Positions 56,941 through 64,000 of a stretch of 64,000 nucleotides of DNA are shown here, in pieces. This DNA is from RGIG9041 sp045541455. Its GTDB lineage: Bacteria > Bacillota > Clostridia > Oscillospirales > QAKW01. Location: assembly GCA_045541455.1 (NCBI GenBank), contig JAZQJA010000042.1:1-64000 (forward strand). The letters are read 5' to 3'. How positions within the stretch are numbered: position 1 is the stretch's first letter; each line of letters opens with the position of its first letter. The notes below the pieces were generated by a model. The model was not told the DNA's origin, did not search any database, and saw only the letters and a program-made list of their open reading frames with translations. A program made the position numbers and the translations under genes.

Positions 56941-58071
56941 ATGCTTGATGCCGCTAAACAAATTGATATTAACAAACTCAGAAATACACTTCACAATATG
57001 CCCGAAACAGGTTTTAATTTACCTAAAACAAAAGCATTTGTAAAAGACACACTCGAATCGTTTGGGTTGCAACCGTCAAACTGCGGTGAGGGTATTGTGG
57101 CAACTGTGGGGCAGGGAGAAAAAACAATTTTACTCCGTGCAGATATGGACGCTTTGCCTTTTCAAAATGAAAATATACACGCGTGCGGACACGATATGCA
57201 TACTGCAATGCTTCTTGCTGCTGCAAAACTTTTAAAACAACAAGAAAACGAACTTGCAGGTAAGGTAAAATTTGCATTTCAACCTGCAGAAGAAACACTT
57301 GAGGGCGCCAAAAATATGATTGATAACGGTTTGCTTGAAGATGTTGATGCAGCAGTAATGATTCATGTTATTTCAGCACTTCCTTTTAAAACGGGAACAG
57401 TTATTTTGCCTGCCCCTGATGTGTGTGCTCCGTCTGCCGATTTCTTTACGATTACAATTAACGGAAAGTCTGCACATGGCTCAACCCCTTGGAATGGTAT
57501 CGATTCATTGTCTGTTGCAGCACATACAATATTGGCATTGCAAACTATGATTTCTACTGAATCCCCCTCTTATGCAAATGCAGTTTTGACTTTTGGCAGC
57601 GTAAACGGCGGTCACGCTTCAAACATAATATGTGATAAGGTAACATTATGTGGAACTTTACGCTGTTATGATAACGTTGTTCGTGACGCTCTCAAAAAAC
57701 GTATAAATCAAATTTCCGAATTTGTTGCATTGGCTTTTCGCGCTGTGGCAACTGTGAAATTTGATAGCGGTTGTCCGGCCTTTGCAAATAACGATTCACT
57801 TTGTGATATTGTTGAGTGCGCAGCGTCTTCAATTTTTTATAAAAATTTAATGGTTAAAGCCTCGTCTTTACCAAAGGGTTCGGGTTCAGAAGATTTTGCT
57901 TATGTAAGTTGTAAAGTGCCCTCTGTAATGGTGGTTATGGCGGCAGGTGATTGTAATAATGGTTATATTTATCCTCAACATCATCCTCGAGTACGCTTTG
58001 ATTCGGATGCCTTGCCTTATGGTGCGGCACTGTATGCGCAAATTGCAAAACAGTGGCTTGAATTAAAATAG
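56941..58071 (+). CDS. M20 family amidohydrolase / N-acyl amino acid peptidase
   Basis: A 376-residue metallopeptidase of the M20D group: LLRADMDALPF, HACGHDMHTAMLL (about 80-92, metal site), FQPAEETLEGA (catalytic Glu) and the C-terminal GSGSEDFAYVS. It likely deacylates N-acetyl or N-acyl amino acids or small peptides; the substrate is not certain. Start is ATG 56941, 6 bp after GGAGG; the frame is open to 56911 but that part covers the hppA terminator. Confidence 0.9.
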   Translation: MLDAAKQIDINKLRNTLHNMPETGFNLPKTKAFVKDTLESFGLQPSNCGEGIVATVGQGEKTILLRADMDALPFQNENIHACGHDMHTAMLLAAAKLLKQQENELAGKVKFAFQPAEETLEGAKNMIDNGLLEDVDAAVMIHVISALPFKTGTVILPAPDVCAPSADFFTITINGKSAHGSTPWNGIDSLSVAAHTILALQTMISTESPSYANAVLTFGSVNGGHASNIICDKVTLCGTLRCYDNVVRDALKKRINQISEFVALAFRAVATVKFDSGCPAFANNDSLCDIVECAASSIFYKNLMVKASSLPKGSGSEDFAYVSCKVPSVMVVMAAGDCNNGYIYPQHHPRVRFDSDALPYGAALYAQIAKQWLELK

Positions 58072-58108
58072 GGCTGTAAAAGCTAACGCTTTTACAGCCC
58101 TATTTTTT
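58070..58108. terminator. Bidirectional terminator between the M20 gene and serA
   Basis: AGGGCTGTAAAAGC-TAAC-GCTTTTACAGCCCT, a 14-bp perfect stem starting in the stop codon, followed by ATTTTTTAG. Confidence 0.92.
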
Positions 58109-58130
58109 AGTTCTATAGTTATATTAAAAC

Positions 58131-59285
58131 TTATTTAATAATACGAACACGGATTATGCCGTCTATATCGGAAATAACTTTAGCTGTTTCATCTGTGATA
58201 ACATCGTCACAGTCAATTAATGTATAAGCAAAATCACCTTTTGATTTATTAATCATATTTGCCATATTAACACCCTGTGAAGAAATTACAGTAGAAATTT
58301 TTGAAAGGATGTTAGGAACATTATGGTGGATTATGCAAATACGCATAGCGCCGGCTCTGGCCTGTTCAACAGCAGGGAAATTAACAGAGTTGACAATGTT
58401 GCCGTTTTCAAGGTAATCAATAAGTTCGTGAGCTGCCATAACAGCACAGTTGTCTTCGCTTTCTTCGGTTGAAGCGCCAAGATGGGGGATAGAAATGCAG
58501 TTTTTCATTTTAATTGTTTTTGCATTTGGGAAATCTGTTATGTATTTTGCAACTTTACCGCTCTCAAGTGCAGCATTAATATCTTCGTCGTTAACAAGGT
58601 CAGCTCTTGACATATTGATAATAACAACGCCGTCTTTCATTTTAGAAATGCTTTCAGCATTTACAAAATGTTTTGTTTCTTCTGTAAGCGGAGCGTGAAT
58701 ACAAATAATGTCACTCTTATCGTATATCTCGTCAAGTGCTGCAGCTTTGCTGATTTTACTTGAAAGATTCCATGCCGATTTTAAAGAAATGTATGGGTCG
58801 TATCCAAAAACTTTCATGCCGAGAGAATGAGCTGCATTGGCAACGTTAACACCAATAGCACCAAGACCTACAACACCAAGATTCTTTTTCGCAATTTCGT
58901 GACCTGCAAAGTTGCTTTTGCCTTTTTCAACCTGCTTTGCAACATCATCGCCTTCAAGTGTTTTTGCCCATTCAATACCGCCTATAATATCACGAGAAGC
59001 AAGAAACAACGCAGCAATAGCGAGTTCTTTAACGGCATTTGCATTAGCACCGGGAGTGTTAAATACAACAATACCTTGTTCTGCGCACTTGTCAACGGGG
59101 ATGTTGTTAACGCCGGCACCAGCTCTTGCAATAGCAAGCAGACTTTTGGGCATTTCCATTTCGTGCATAGATGCACTTCTTACCATAATGGCGTCAGGAG
59201 CGTCACACGAATCTGTTACGGTATAGCCTTCGGTAAATTCATTTGTGCCGACAGGTGAAATTTTGTTAAGAGTTAAAATGTTCAT
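58131..59285 (-). CDS. serA: D-3-phosphoglycerate dehydrogenase
   Basis: A 384-residue NAD-dependent dehydrogenase that begins serine synthesis. NAD-binding motif VVGLGAIGVNVANAA, catalytic Arg in NMSRADLVND, catalytic His in IPHLGASTEESE, and a C-terminal ACT domain (about 312-384) for serine feedback. This is the short form without the intervening domain. It has its own promoter; no serC or serB is adjacent. Confidence 0.92.
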   Translation of the reverse strand: MNILTLNKISPVGTNEFTEGYTVTDSCDAPDAIMVRSASMHEMEMPKSLLAIARAGAGVNNIPVDKCAEQGIVVFNTPGANANAVKELAIAALFLASRDIIGGIEWAKTLEGDDVAKQVEKGKSNFAGHEIAKKNLGVVGLGAIGVNVANAAHSLGMKVFGYDPYISLKSAWNLSSKISKAAALDEIYDKSDIICIHAPLTEETKHFVNAESISKMKDGVVIINMSRADLVNDEDINAALESGKVAKYITDFPNAKTIKMKNCISIPHLGASTEESEDNCAVMAAHELIDYLENGNIVNSVNFPAVEQARAGAMRICIIHHNVPNILSKISTVISSQGVNMANMINKSKGDFAYTLIDCDDVITDETAKVISDIDGIIRVRIIK

Positions 59286-59321
59286 TATTCTGCCTCTTTC
59301 TTTTTTAAAATATTATATATT

Positions 59322-59350
59322 ATTATATTTCATCTGTTTTTATATTTCAA
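59322..59350 (-). promoter_or_regulatory. Likely promoter of serA
   Basis: On the minus strand TTGAAA (59345-59350), 17 bp, TATAAT (59322-59327), 36 bp before the ATG. Confidence 0.65.
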
Positions 59351-59383
59351 TATGTATATTTACTAAAAACTATTTAAATCAGA

Positions 59384-59412
59384 TTGCATAATTGTTTAAT
59401 TTGTGTTATTAT
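59384..59412 (+). promoter_or_regulatory. Likely promoter of the DRTGG-hydrogenase operon
   Basis: TTGCAT (59384-59389), 17 bp, TATTAT (59407-59412), about 54 bp before the first ATG. Divergent from serA. Confidence 0.5.
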
Positions 59413-59466
59413 TAATTAGTAAAGTTTTTATGCTTTTTTATACTTTAGATAAACGGAGATAATAAA

Positions 59467-59823
59467 ATGAAAGTATCAGCGGTAAAAGAAATTCTTGACG
59501 CACAGGTTTTGTGCTGTGATTCTCTGCTTGAAACAGAGGTCCATTCGGCATGCGGGTCGGATATGATGAGTGATGTGCTGGCATTTGTAAAAGACCAAAG
59601 TATTTTGCTTACAGGCCTTGTAAATCCTCAAACCGTTCGCACTGCTATGATGATGGATATGAAGGCTATTGTTTTTGTGCGCGGTAAAAAACCTGATGAA
59701 TCCGTTATTACTCTTGCAGAAGAGAATGGTATTGTAATTCTTGCAACCGATTATAGAATGTATACTGCTTGCGGACTGCTGTATAAAGCAGGATTGTATA
59801 CAGATGGGAGCGATAAGGTGTGA
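59467..59823 (+). CDS. DRTGG-domain protein (first copy)
   Basis: A 118-residue soluble protein resembling a stand-alone DRTGG domain: an N-terminal VSAVKEILDAQVLC, ILLTGLVNPQTVRTAMMMDM, and AIVFVRGKKPDESVITLAEE. DRTGG domains occur in some phosphotransacetylases and CBS proteins and are thought to bind nucleotides or other ligands. Heads the operon and overlaps the next gene by 4 bp (GTGA). A second related gene sits at 61530. Confidence 0.75.
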   Translation: MKVSAVKEILDAQVLCCDSLLETEVHSACGSDMMSDVLAFVKDQSILLTGLVNPQTVRTAMMMDMKAIVFVRGKKPDESVITLAEENGIVILATDYRMYTACGLLYKAGLYTDGSDKV

Positions 59824-60239
59824 GTAGACTTAATATGCGTTTCGATATAGACGGTGATGATTTCACAACAGCAGGTGAGGCATCTACAGCCGTTAAAATG
59901 AAACTTAAAAAACTCGGCGTTGCGCCCGATATTGTGAGAAAAGTTGCAATTGCTATGTACGAGGCGGAAATTAATACCGTTATTCACGGCGGCGGCGGTG
60001 TGGCAGAAGTAACTATTGAAACTGATAAAATCATATTAAAACTTATTGACCACGGCAAAGGTATTCCCGATGTTAACCTTGCCATGCAAGAAGGGTTTTC
60101 CACAGCGCCTGACAATGTTCGTAATTTGGGTTTTGGTGCAGGTATGGGTTTGCCAAATATCAAAAAATACTCAGATGAAATGTATATTGATACAGAGGTA
60201 GGAAAAGGCACTACCATTACTATAATTATAAATTTGTAA
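59820..60239 (+). CDS. Anti-sigma-factor-like HATPase (GHKL) protein
   Basis: A 139-residue GHKL ATPase like RsbW/SpoIIAB: N box AIAMYEAEINTVIHGG, G1 DHGKGIPDV, G2 GFGAGMGLPNI. It has no dimerisation-phosphoacceptor domain, so it is not a normal sensor kinase. It starts at GTG 59820. It could phosphorylate or bind a partner protein of the operon; no anti-anti-sigma gene is nearby. Confidence 0.85.
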   Translation: MSRLNMRFDIDGDDFTTAGEASTAVKMKLKKLGVAPDIVRKVAIAMYEAEINTVIHGGGGVAEVTIETDKIILKLIDHGKGIPDVNLAMQEGFSTAPDNVRNLGFGAGMGLPNIKKYSDEMYIDTEVGKGTTITIIINL

Positions 60240-60251
60240 AGGGTGATTGTT

Positions 60252-61511
60252 TTGCAGGCTTTTCATTCAGTAACACTTGACAGTGAAAAATGCAAAGGCT
60301 GTATAAACTGTGTTAAACGCTGTCCGACAGAGGCTATACGTGTTAAAAACGGCAAGGCTTTTATATTAACGGACAGATGTATAGATTGCGGTGAGTGTAT
60401 ACGTGTATGTCAAAATCGCGCAAAAAAGGCGGTGTATGACAGGCTTTCTGTAATACATAATTATGAATACCGTGTGGCATTACCGGCACCATCTTTATAT
60501 CCACAGTTTAACAACTTAGATAATATAGAATATATTTTAGACGGACTTAAAAAAATCGGGTTTGATGAAGTTTTCGAAGTTGCAGCGGCAGCAGAACTTG
60601 TAAGTGAAGCTACCCGCGAGCTTATGAAAGATGAAACTCTTGTTAGGCCCGTTATTTCCAATGCGTGTCCTGCAATAGTTAAACTTGTAAAAGTGCGTTT
60701 TCCGAAACTTATTCCCAATTTGCACAATGTTTTGCCACCTGTTGAGGTAGCAGCAAAACTTGCACGCGCACGTGCAGAAAAAGAAACAGGTCTTCCGCCC
60801 GAAAAAATCGGAGTTTTCTTTATTTCACCGTGCCCTGCGAAAGTTACAGCACTTTACCATCCAAATGCAAACGAAAAGGTGGTTGACGGTGTTTTGTCAA
60901 TCAGTGAGGTGTATAAAGCTCTATTGCCGGTTATGAAAGAAATTGATGCGCCGCAATCAGATCAGTCTTCAGGGCTTACCGGAATGTCATGGTCCTATAC
61001 CGGCGGTGAGGCGACGGCACTGCTATTACCTAAATATCTGGCTGCTGACGGCATAGAAAATGCAATTAAAGTTCTTGACGAAATTGAAAACGGAAAACTT
61101 TCTGATATAGATTTTGTTGAACTTGATGCTTGCTTTGCCGGTTGTGTTGGCGGTTGTCTTAATGTTGAGAATCCATATATCGCACGCACCAAAGTGCGTC
61201 AGCTTCGTAAGTATAGACCTGTTGCAGCAACTCGTTTATCTGACTTTGAAGGTCTTTTGGTAAATGACCTTATAAGTTCCGATCAAATTGAATACAATCC
61301 GGTATTTGAACTTGCAAGCGACCCTAAGACAGCGATGGAAATAATGTTAAAAATAAGCGAAATAGAGGAAAAACTTCCGGGTATAGATTGTGCCGCGTGC
61401 GGCTCTCCGAGTTGTGAGTGTTTTGCGCAGGATGTTGCTACCGGTAATGCAAAAATTTCCGACTGCGTGTTTGTTATGAAAAACGAAATACGTGAGATAC
61501 TCTCTGATTAA
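60252..61511 (+). CDS. Ferredoxin-hydrogenase-domain protein, HfsB/group-D-like
   Basis: A 419-residue Fe-S protein: two 4Fe-4S motifs at the start (CKGCINCVKRCP and CIDCGECIRVCQ), then an [FeFe]-hydrogenase large domain with L1 SNACPAIVKL, L2 ISPCPAKVTAL and L3 DACFAGCVGGC, and a C-terminal Fe-S motif DCAACGSPSCECFAQD. The four H-cluster cysteines remain but the L1 cysteine that normally relays protons (the first of TSCCP) is Ala. This suggests a sensory or electron-transfer role and not H2 turnover. I place the start at TTG 60252, 8 bp after AAAGGG; GTG 60243 is the alternative. Confidence 0.8.
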   Translation: MQAFHSVTLDSEKCKGCINCVKRCPTEAIRVKNGKAFILTDRCIDCGECIRVCQNRAKKAVYDRLSVIHNYEYRVALPAPSLYPQFNNLDNIEYILDGLKKIGFDEVFEVAAAAELVSEATRELMKDETLVRPVISNACPAIVKLVKVRFPKLIPNLHNVLPPVEVAAKLARARAEKETGLPPEKIGVFFISPCPAKVTALYHPNANEKVVDGVLSISEVYKALLPVMKEIDAPQSDQSSGLTGMSWSYTGGEATALLLPKYLAADGIENAIKVLDEIENGKLSDIDFVELDACFAGCVGGCLNVENPYIARTKVRQLRKYRPVAATRLSDFEGLLVNDLISSDQIEYNPVFELASDPKTAMEIMLKISEIEEKLPGIDCAACGSPSCECFAQDVATGNAKISDCVFVMKNEIREILSD

Positions 61512-61529
61512 TGAATAAAGGAGTAAAAA

Positions 61530-61865
61530 ATGACAGTTAAAGAAATGGCTTTAAAGGCAAATCTTTCTTTTTTAAATGGAGAGGAGTTTGCAGGGCGTGA
61601 AGTGTCAGGCGCTTATGCGTGTGATTTATTGTCTTGGGTTATAGGTAGGGCACAGGAAAATTCTGCCCTTATTACAGTAATGACAAACGTAAATGTTGTT
61701 GCTGTTGCGGCAATGGCAGACCTGTCTTGCGTAATATTAACAGAAGGTGTCAAGCCTGATTCTATGGCTCTTTCAAAGGCTCAGCAAAACGATATAATTC
61801 TGCTTTCAAGCAGTGACACAACTTATGAAGTGTCTGCAAAACTTTCGAAAGTATTTGGCGTATGA
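61530..61865 (+). CDS. DRTGG-domain-like protein (second copy)
   Basis: A 111-residue paralogue of the protein at 59467: VKEMALKANLSFLNGEE, VSGAYACDLLSWVIGRAQ, VVAVAAMADLSCVILTEG. AAAGGAG lies 6 bp upstream. The stop overlaps the PHP gene by ATGA. The function is probably ligand sensing; unproven. Confidence 0.75.
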   Translation: MTVKEMALKANLSFLNGEEFAGREVSGAYACDLLSWVIGRAQENSALITVMTNVNVVAVAAMADLSCVILTEGVKPDSMALSKAQQNDIILLSSSDTTYEVSAKLSKVFGV

Positions 61866-62587
61866 AATACTATTATGATTTGCACATCCATTCGGCCTTG
61901 TCCCCTTGTGGTGATGATGATATGACACCGAATAATATAGTCAATATGTCAATGCTAAACGGCCTTGATATTATTGCTGTGTCCGACCATAACACTTGTG
62001 CTAATCTTAAAGCTGTTAAGTCGTGTGCAGATAATGCGGGCATTGTTTTTTTGTTTGGTATGGAACTTGAAACTGCTGAGGAAATTCATGTTCTTTGTTT
62101 ATTTGATAATATCGAATCGGCATTGCGATTTGAAAATGAAATGGTACGTACTGCTTTGCCGCCTGTGAAAAACAATGAAAAAATTTTCGGCAAACAAATT
62201 ATTTTTGATGAACAGGATAATCAAATCGGCACTGATGACCGTTATCTTATAAATGCAACATCAATTACTGTCGATTCAATTGATGATATAATTAAAAAAT
62301 ATGACGGCGTCGCAATTCCGGCACATATTGACAAACAGACAAAAAGCATTCTTTCGGTTCTCGGTATGGTAGATGAAAGTATGGGCTTTTCGTCTTTTGA
62401 ATTGTCCAAAAATGTATCGGATGACTTTACTGATACTCAAGTATCTTTGAAAAATCAAAAATACACCTATATCCATAACAGTGATGCTCATTATTTGTAT
62501 GATATTGCCGAACGCGGTGCTAAAAATTATTTTGAATTTGCAAATAAACCTACTGCAAAAGAGGTAATAGAAATTTTAAAAGGATAG
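61862..62587 (+). CDS. PHP-domain metal-dependent phosphoesterase
   Basis: A 241-residue PHP protein with metal ligands in YDLHIHSALSPCGDDDM, AVSDHNTC, GMELETAEEIHVL, IPAHIDK and HNSDAHYL. Related stand-alone PHP proteins cleave nucleoside or nucleotide 3'-phosphates or small phosphoesters; the substrate here is unknown. The tight packing with the DRTGG, HATPase and hydrogenase-like genes suggests a common pathway. Ends in a terminator hairpin that includes its stop codon. Confidence 0.85.
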   Translation: MKYYYDLHIHSALSPCGDDDMTPNNIVNMSMLNGLDIIAVSDHNTCANLKAVKSCADNAGIVFLFGMELETAEEIHVLCLFDNIESALRFENEMVRTALPPVKNNEKIFGKQIIFDEQDNQIGTDDRYLINATSITVDSIDDIIKKYDGVAIPAHIDKQTKSILSVLGMVDESMGFSSFELSKNVSDDFTDTQVSLKNQKYTYIHNSDAHYLYDIAERGAKNYFEFANKPTAKEVIEILKG

Positions 62588-62611
62588 TATTGTAATACCA
62601 TCCTTTTTTTG
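62578..62611 (+). terminator. Terminator after the PHP gene
   Basis: AAAGGAT-A-GTATT-GT-AATAC-C-ATCCTTT (one mismatch) then a T run. It splits the regulatory half from the NuoE-like half, so the latter may have its own promoter in the AT-rich spacer (62612-62731). Confidence 0.8.
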
Positions 62612-62731
62612 TTTCTAAAAAAATAAAAAAATTTAAAGAAAAATGTAGAAATCCTTATTAATATATGTTATCATATAAATTGTATAAAACTGTGTATTTT
62701 AATATATGCATAATTCTTAAGGAGGAAGAAA

Positions 62732-63226
62732 ATGAGTAAAACATGCGCAGTTCCTTTTAAAGGAACAAAAGAGCAAGAAGCTGAACTTTTAAAGCTTATC
62801 GACACCTATAAGGGCACTGATGGTCCTTTGATGCCGGTACTTCAGGGTGCTCAGGATATCTATGGTTACCTTCCTATAGAGGTACAAAAGATAATCTCTA
62901 AAGGCCTTGGCATTTCGCTCGAGCATATTTATGGCGTTGTTACTTTTTACGCACAGTTCTCTCTTGCCCCCAAGGGTGAGTACCAGATTGCTGTGTGCCT
63001 CGGTACAGCTTGCTATGTAAAGGGCTCGGGTGAGATAATTGACAAAATCAAGGAAATAATCGGTATTGATGTTGGCGAATGTACCGCAGACGGCAAGTTC
63101 TCACTTGATGCTACAAGATGTATCGGTGCTTGCGGTCTTGCTCCTGTATTAACAATTAATGACGAAGTTTACGGTCGTCTTACTGTTAAGGACATTCCCG
63201 ATATTCTCGCAAAGTATATGAACTAA
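62732..63226 (+). CDS. NuoE/HydC-like 2Fe-2S subunit of an NADH-linked hydrogenase
   Basis: A 164-residue thioredoxin-like 2Fe-2S protein. Ligands are in CLGTACYVKGS and CIGACGLAPV (the C-x4-C and C-x3-C pattern of the NuoE family). GPLMPVLQGAQDIYGYLP is conserved in this family. In anaerobes it is the small subunit of NAD-dependent or electron-bifurcating [FeFe]-hydrogenases, and the operon context supports that over respiratory complex I. AAGGAGG lies 7 bp upstream. Confidence 0.92.
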   Translation: MSKTCAVPFKGTKEQEAELLKLIDTYKGTDGPLMPVLQGAQDIYGYLPIEVQKIISKGLGISLEHIYGVVTFYAQFSLAPKGEYQIAVCLGTACYVKGSGEIIDKIKEIIGIDVGECTADGKFSLDATRCIGACGLAPVLTINDEVYGRLTVKDIPDILAKYMN

Positions 63227-63233
63227 AGTCGGT

Positions 63234-63785
63234 ATGAAAGAGTTATCTCTTAACATACTTGATATTGCGCATAATTCCGTAAAAGCAAAGGCTACATTTG
63301 TTGAGATAACGGTGACGGAAAGTTTTAGTTTAGACCTTGTAACAATTGAAATCAAGGATAACGGCTGCGGAATGTCAGAAGAATTTTTGAAGAATGTAAC
63401 TGACCCGTTTGTCACCACTCGCACCACCAGAAAGGTCGGTCTTGGTATACCGCTTTTACAACAAGCTGCACTTGATACTGAAGGTACTTTTGACATTAGC
63501 TCGCAACTTGGTGTCGGTACAACAGTTACGGCGAGTTTTAAACTCACGCATCTCGATCGTGCGCCGATTGGTGATATGTCTTCTACAATTGTGTCGCTTA
63601 TTAATGCAAACCCCGATATACGTTATTTGTATACGCATAAAACGGATAAGGGCGAATTTGTTTTTGATACGGATGTGATTAAAGCTGAACTTGACGGAAT
63701 TTCGATTACAGAGCCGGAAATTCTTTCTTGGCTTGGTGATTATCTTATAGAAAACCTACAAAGTATAGAGGGAGGAAATATATAA
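63234..63785 (+). CDS. HATPase (GHKL) protein in the hydrogenase operon
   Basis: A 183-residue protein with N box LDIAHNSVKAKATFVEI, G1 KDNGCGMSEEF and G2 VGLGIPLLQQ. It lacks a phosphoacceptor histidine domain. Such stand-alone HATPases are commonly found between hydC-like and ferredoxin genes of clostridial hydrogenase operons; the job is unknown. It starts 7 bp after the NuoE-like gene and overlaps the next start by one base (TAATG). Confidence 0.85.
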   Translation: MKELSLNILDIAHNSVKAKATFVEITVTESFSLDLVTIEIKDNGCGMSEEFLKNVTDPFVTTRTTRKVGLGIPLLQQAALDTEGTFDISSQLGVGTTVTASFKLTHLDRAPIGDMSSTIVSLINANPDIRYLYTHKTDKGEFVFDTDVIKAELDGISITEPEILSWLGDYLIENLQSIEGGNI

Positions 63786-64000
63786 TGAAAAGTCTCGAAG
63801 AACTCAGAGCAATTAAAGCAAAAATGCAAAACAATGTTGGTCTTCGCGGTGTCGAAGATGACGAAAGCGTTGTAAGAGTTGTTGTTGGTATGGCAACCTG
63901 CGGTATTGCAGCAGGTGCTCGTCCTGTACTCAACAAATTTATTGAAGAAGTACAAAGCAGAGGTCTTAAAAATGTTATTGTTACACAGACCGGTTGCATC
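63785..64000 (+). CDS. 2Fe-2S ferredoxin domain protein, 5-prime part (runs off the right edge)
   Basis: The first 72 codons read a protein with VVVGMATCGIAAGARPVL and a final VTQTGC, the first two ligand cysteines of the thioredoxin-like 2Fe-2S ferredoxins that precede or form the N-terminus of NuoF/HydB. GGAGG lies 9 bp before the ATG. Whether it is a separate small protein of about 120 aa or the front of NuoF is beyond the window. Confidence 0.85.
   Translation, partial: MKSLEELRAIKAKMQNNVGLRGVEDDESVVRVVVGMATCGIAAGARPVLNKFIEEVQSRGLKNVIVTQTGCI

Noticed and set aside
1..64000. Search by eye for mobile elements, phage genes, tRNA or rRNA genes
   Set aside because: No transposase, integrase, att-like flanks, tRNA cloverleaf with a TTCGA-type arm, or rRNA segment was seen; codon use and gene order look native throughout.

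Overview
The window looks like a chromosomal segment of an anaerobic, endospore-forming, low-GC Firmicute of the class Clostridia (an Oscillospiraceae/Ruminococcaceae-like gut anaerobe would fit). The reasons are AT-rich spacers, strong AGGAGG-type ribosome binding sites, consensus TTGACA/TATAAT promoters, and the gene content. That content includes sporulation and germination genes (spoIIAA-spoIIAB-sigF, yabP-yabQ-divIC, ytfJ, a gerA-like locus, dacF), acetate kinase, rubrerythrin, an [FeFe]-hydrogenase-associated operon, and PPi-linked energy genes (pyruvate phosphate dikinase, membrane pyrophosphatase). I see no rRNA, tRNA, insertion sequence, phage or CRISPR array. The species cannot be named from this sequence.

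Layout. 1-5.7 kb: start of ppdK (-), a large secreted tandem phosphoesterase, a small Cys-rich protein and a UPF0371/DUF1846 protein. 5.7-16.5 kb: a nine-gene branched-chain amino acid operon on the minus strand (ilvB-ilvN-ilvC-ilvD-leuA-leuC-leuD-leuB-ilvE), preceded by an unannotated Leu/Ile/Val-rich leader peptide and attenuator. 16.5-24.2 kb: an anchored glucosaminidase (-), a trigger-factor-like lipoprotein, an iPGM-family enzyme and a gerA-like germinant receptor locus with a truncated C subunit. 24.3-35.4 kb: lon-ysxC, a site-2 protease, scpA-scpB, ytfJ, dacF, rluB, two small lipoproteins and a GHL10-amidase fusion. 35.4-39.3 kb: ackA and pcrA, convergent, separated by a densely base-paired 245-nt element. 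39.3-47 kb: two proteins of unknown function, hpf, divIC-yabQ-yabP, clpB with a CIRCE operator, rubrerythrin and the spoIIA operon. 47-52 kb: folC, valS with a T-box riboswitch, and ttcA. 52-58 kb: rplM-rpsI, an SGNH lipoprotein, hppA and an M20 peptidase. 58-64 kb: serA (-), then a redox/hydrogenase-associated operon running off the end: DRTGG, HATPase, HfsB-like hydrogenase-domain protein, DRTGG, PHP, NuoE-like, HATPase and 2Fe-2S ferredoxin.

How it fits together. The amino acid operon makes Leu, Val and the later steps of Ile (no ilvA here), and appears to be controlled by ribosome stalling on its leader. valS is controlled by uncharged tRNA through a T-box. Cell-wall and sporulation genes are spread through the middle third; two of them (yabP, dacF) have their Shine-Dalgarno inside a hairpin stem. 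The most notable signals are the ilv leader attenuator, the structured ackA-pcrA element, and the paired regulatory-looking cassette in front of the hydrogenase subunits. All structures and homologies were judged by eye; none was computed.
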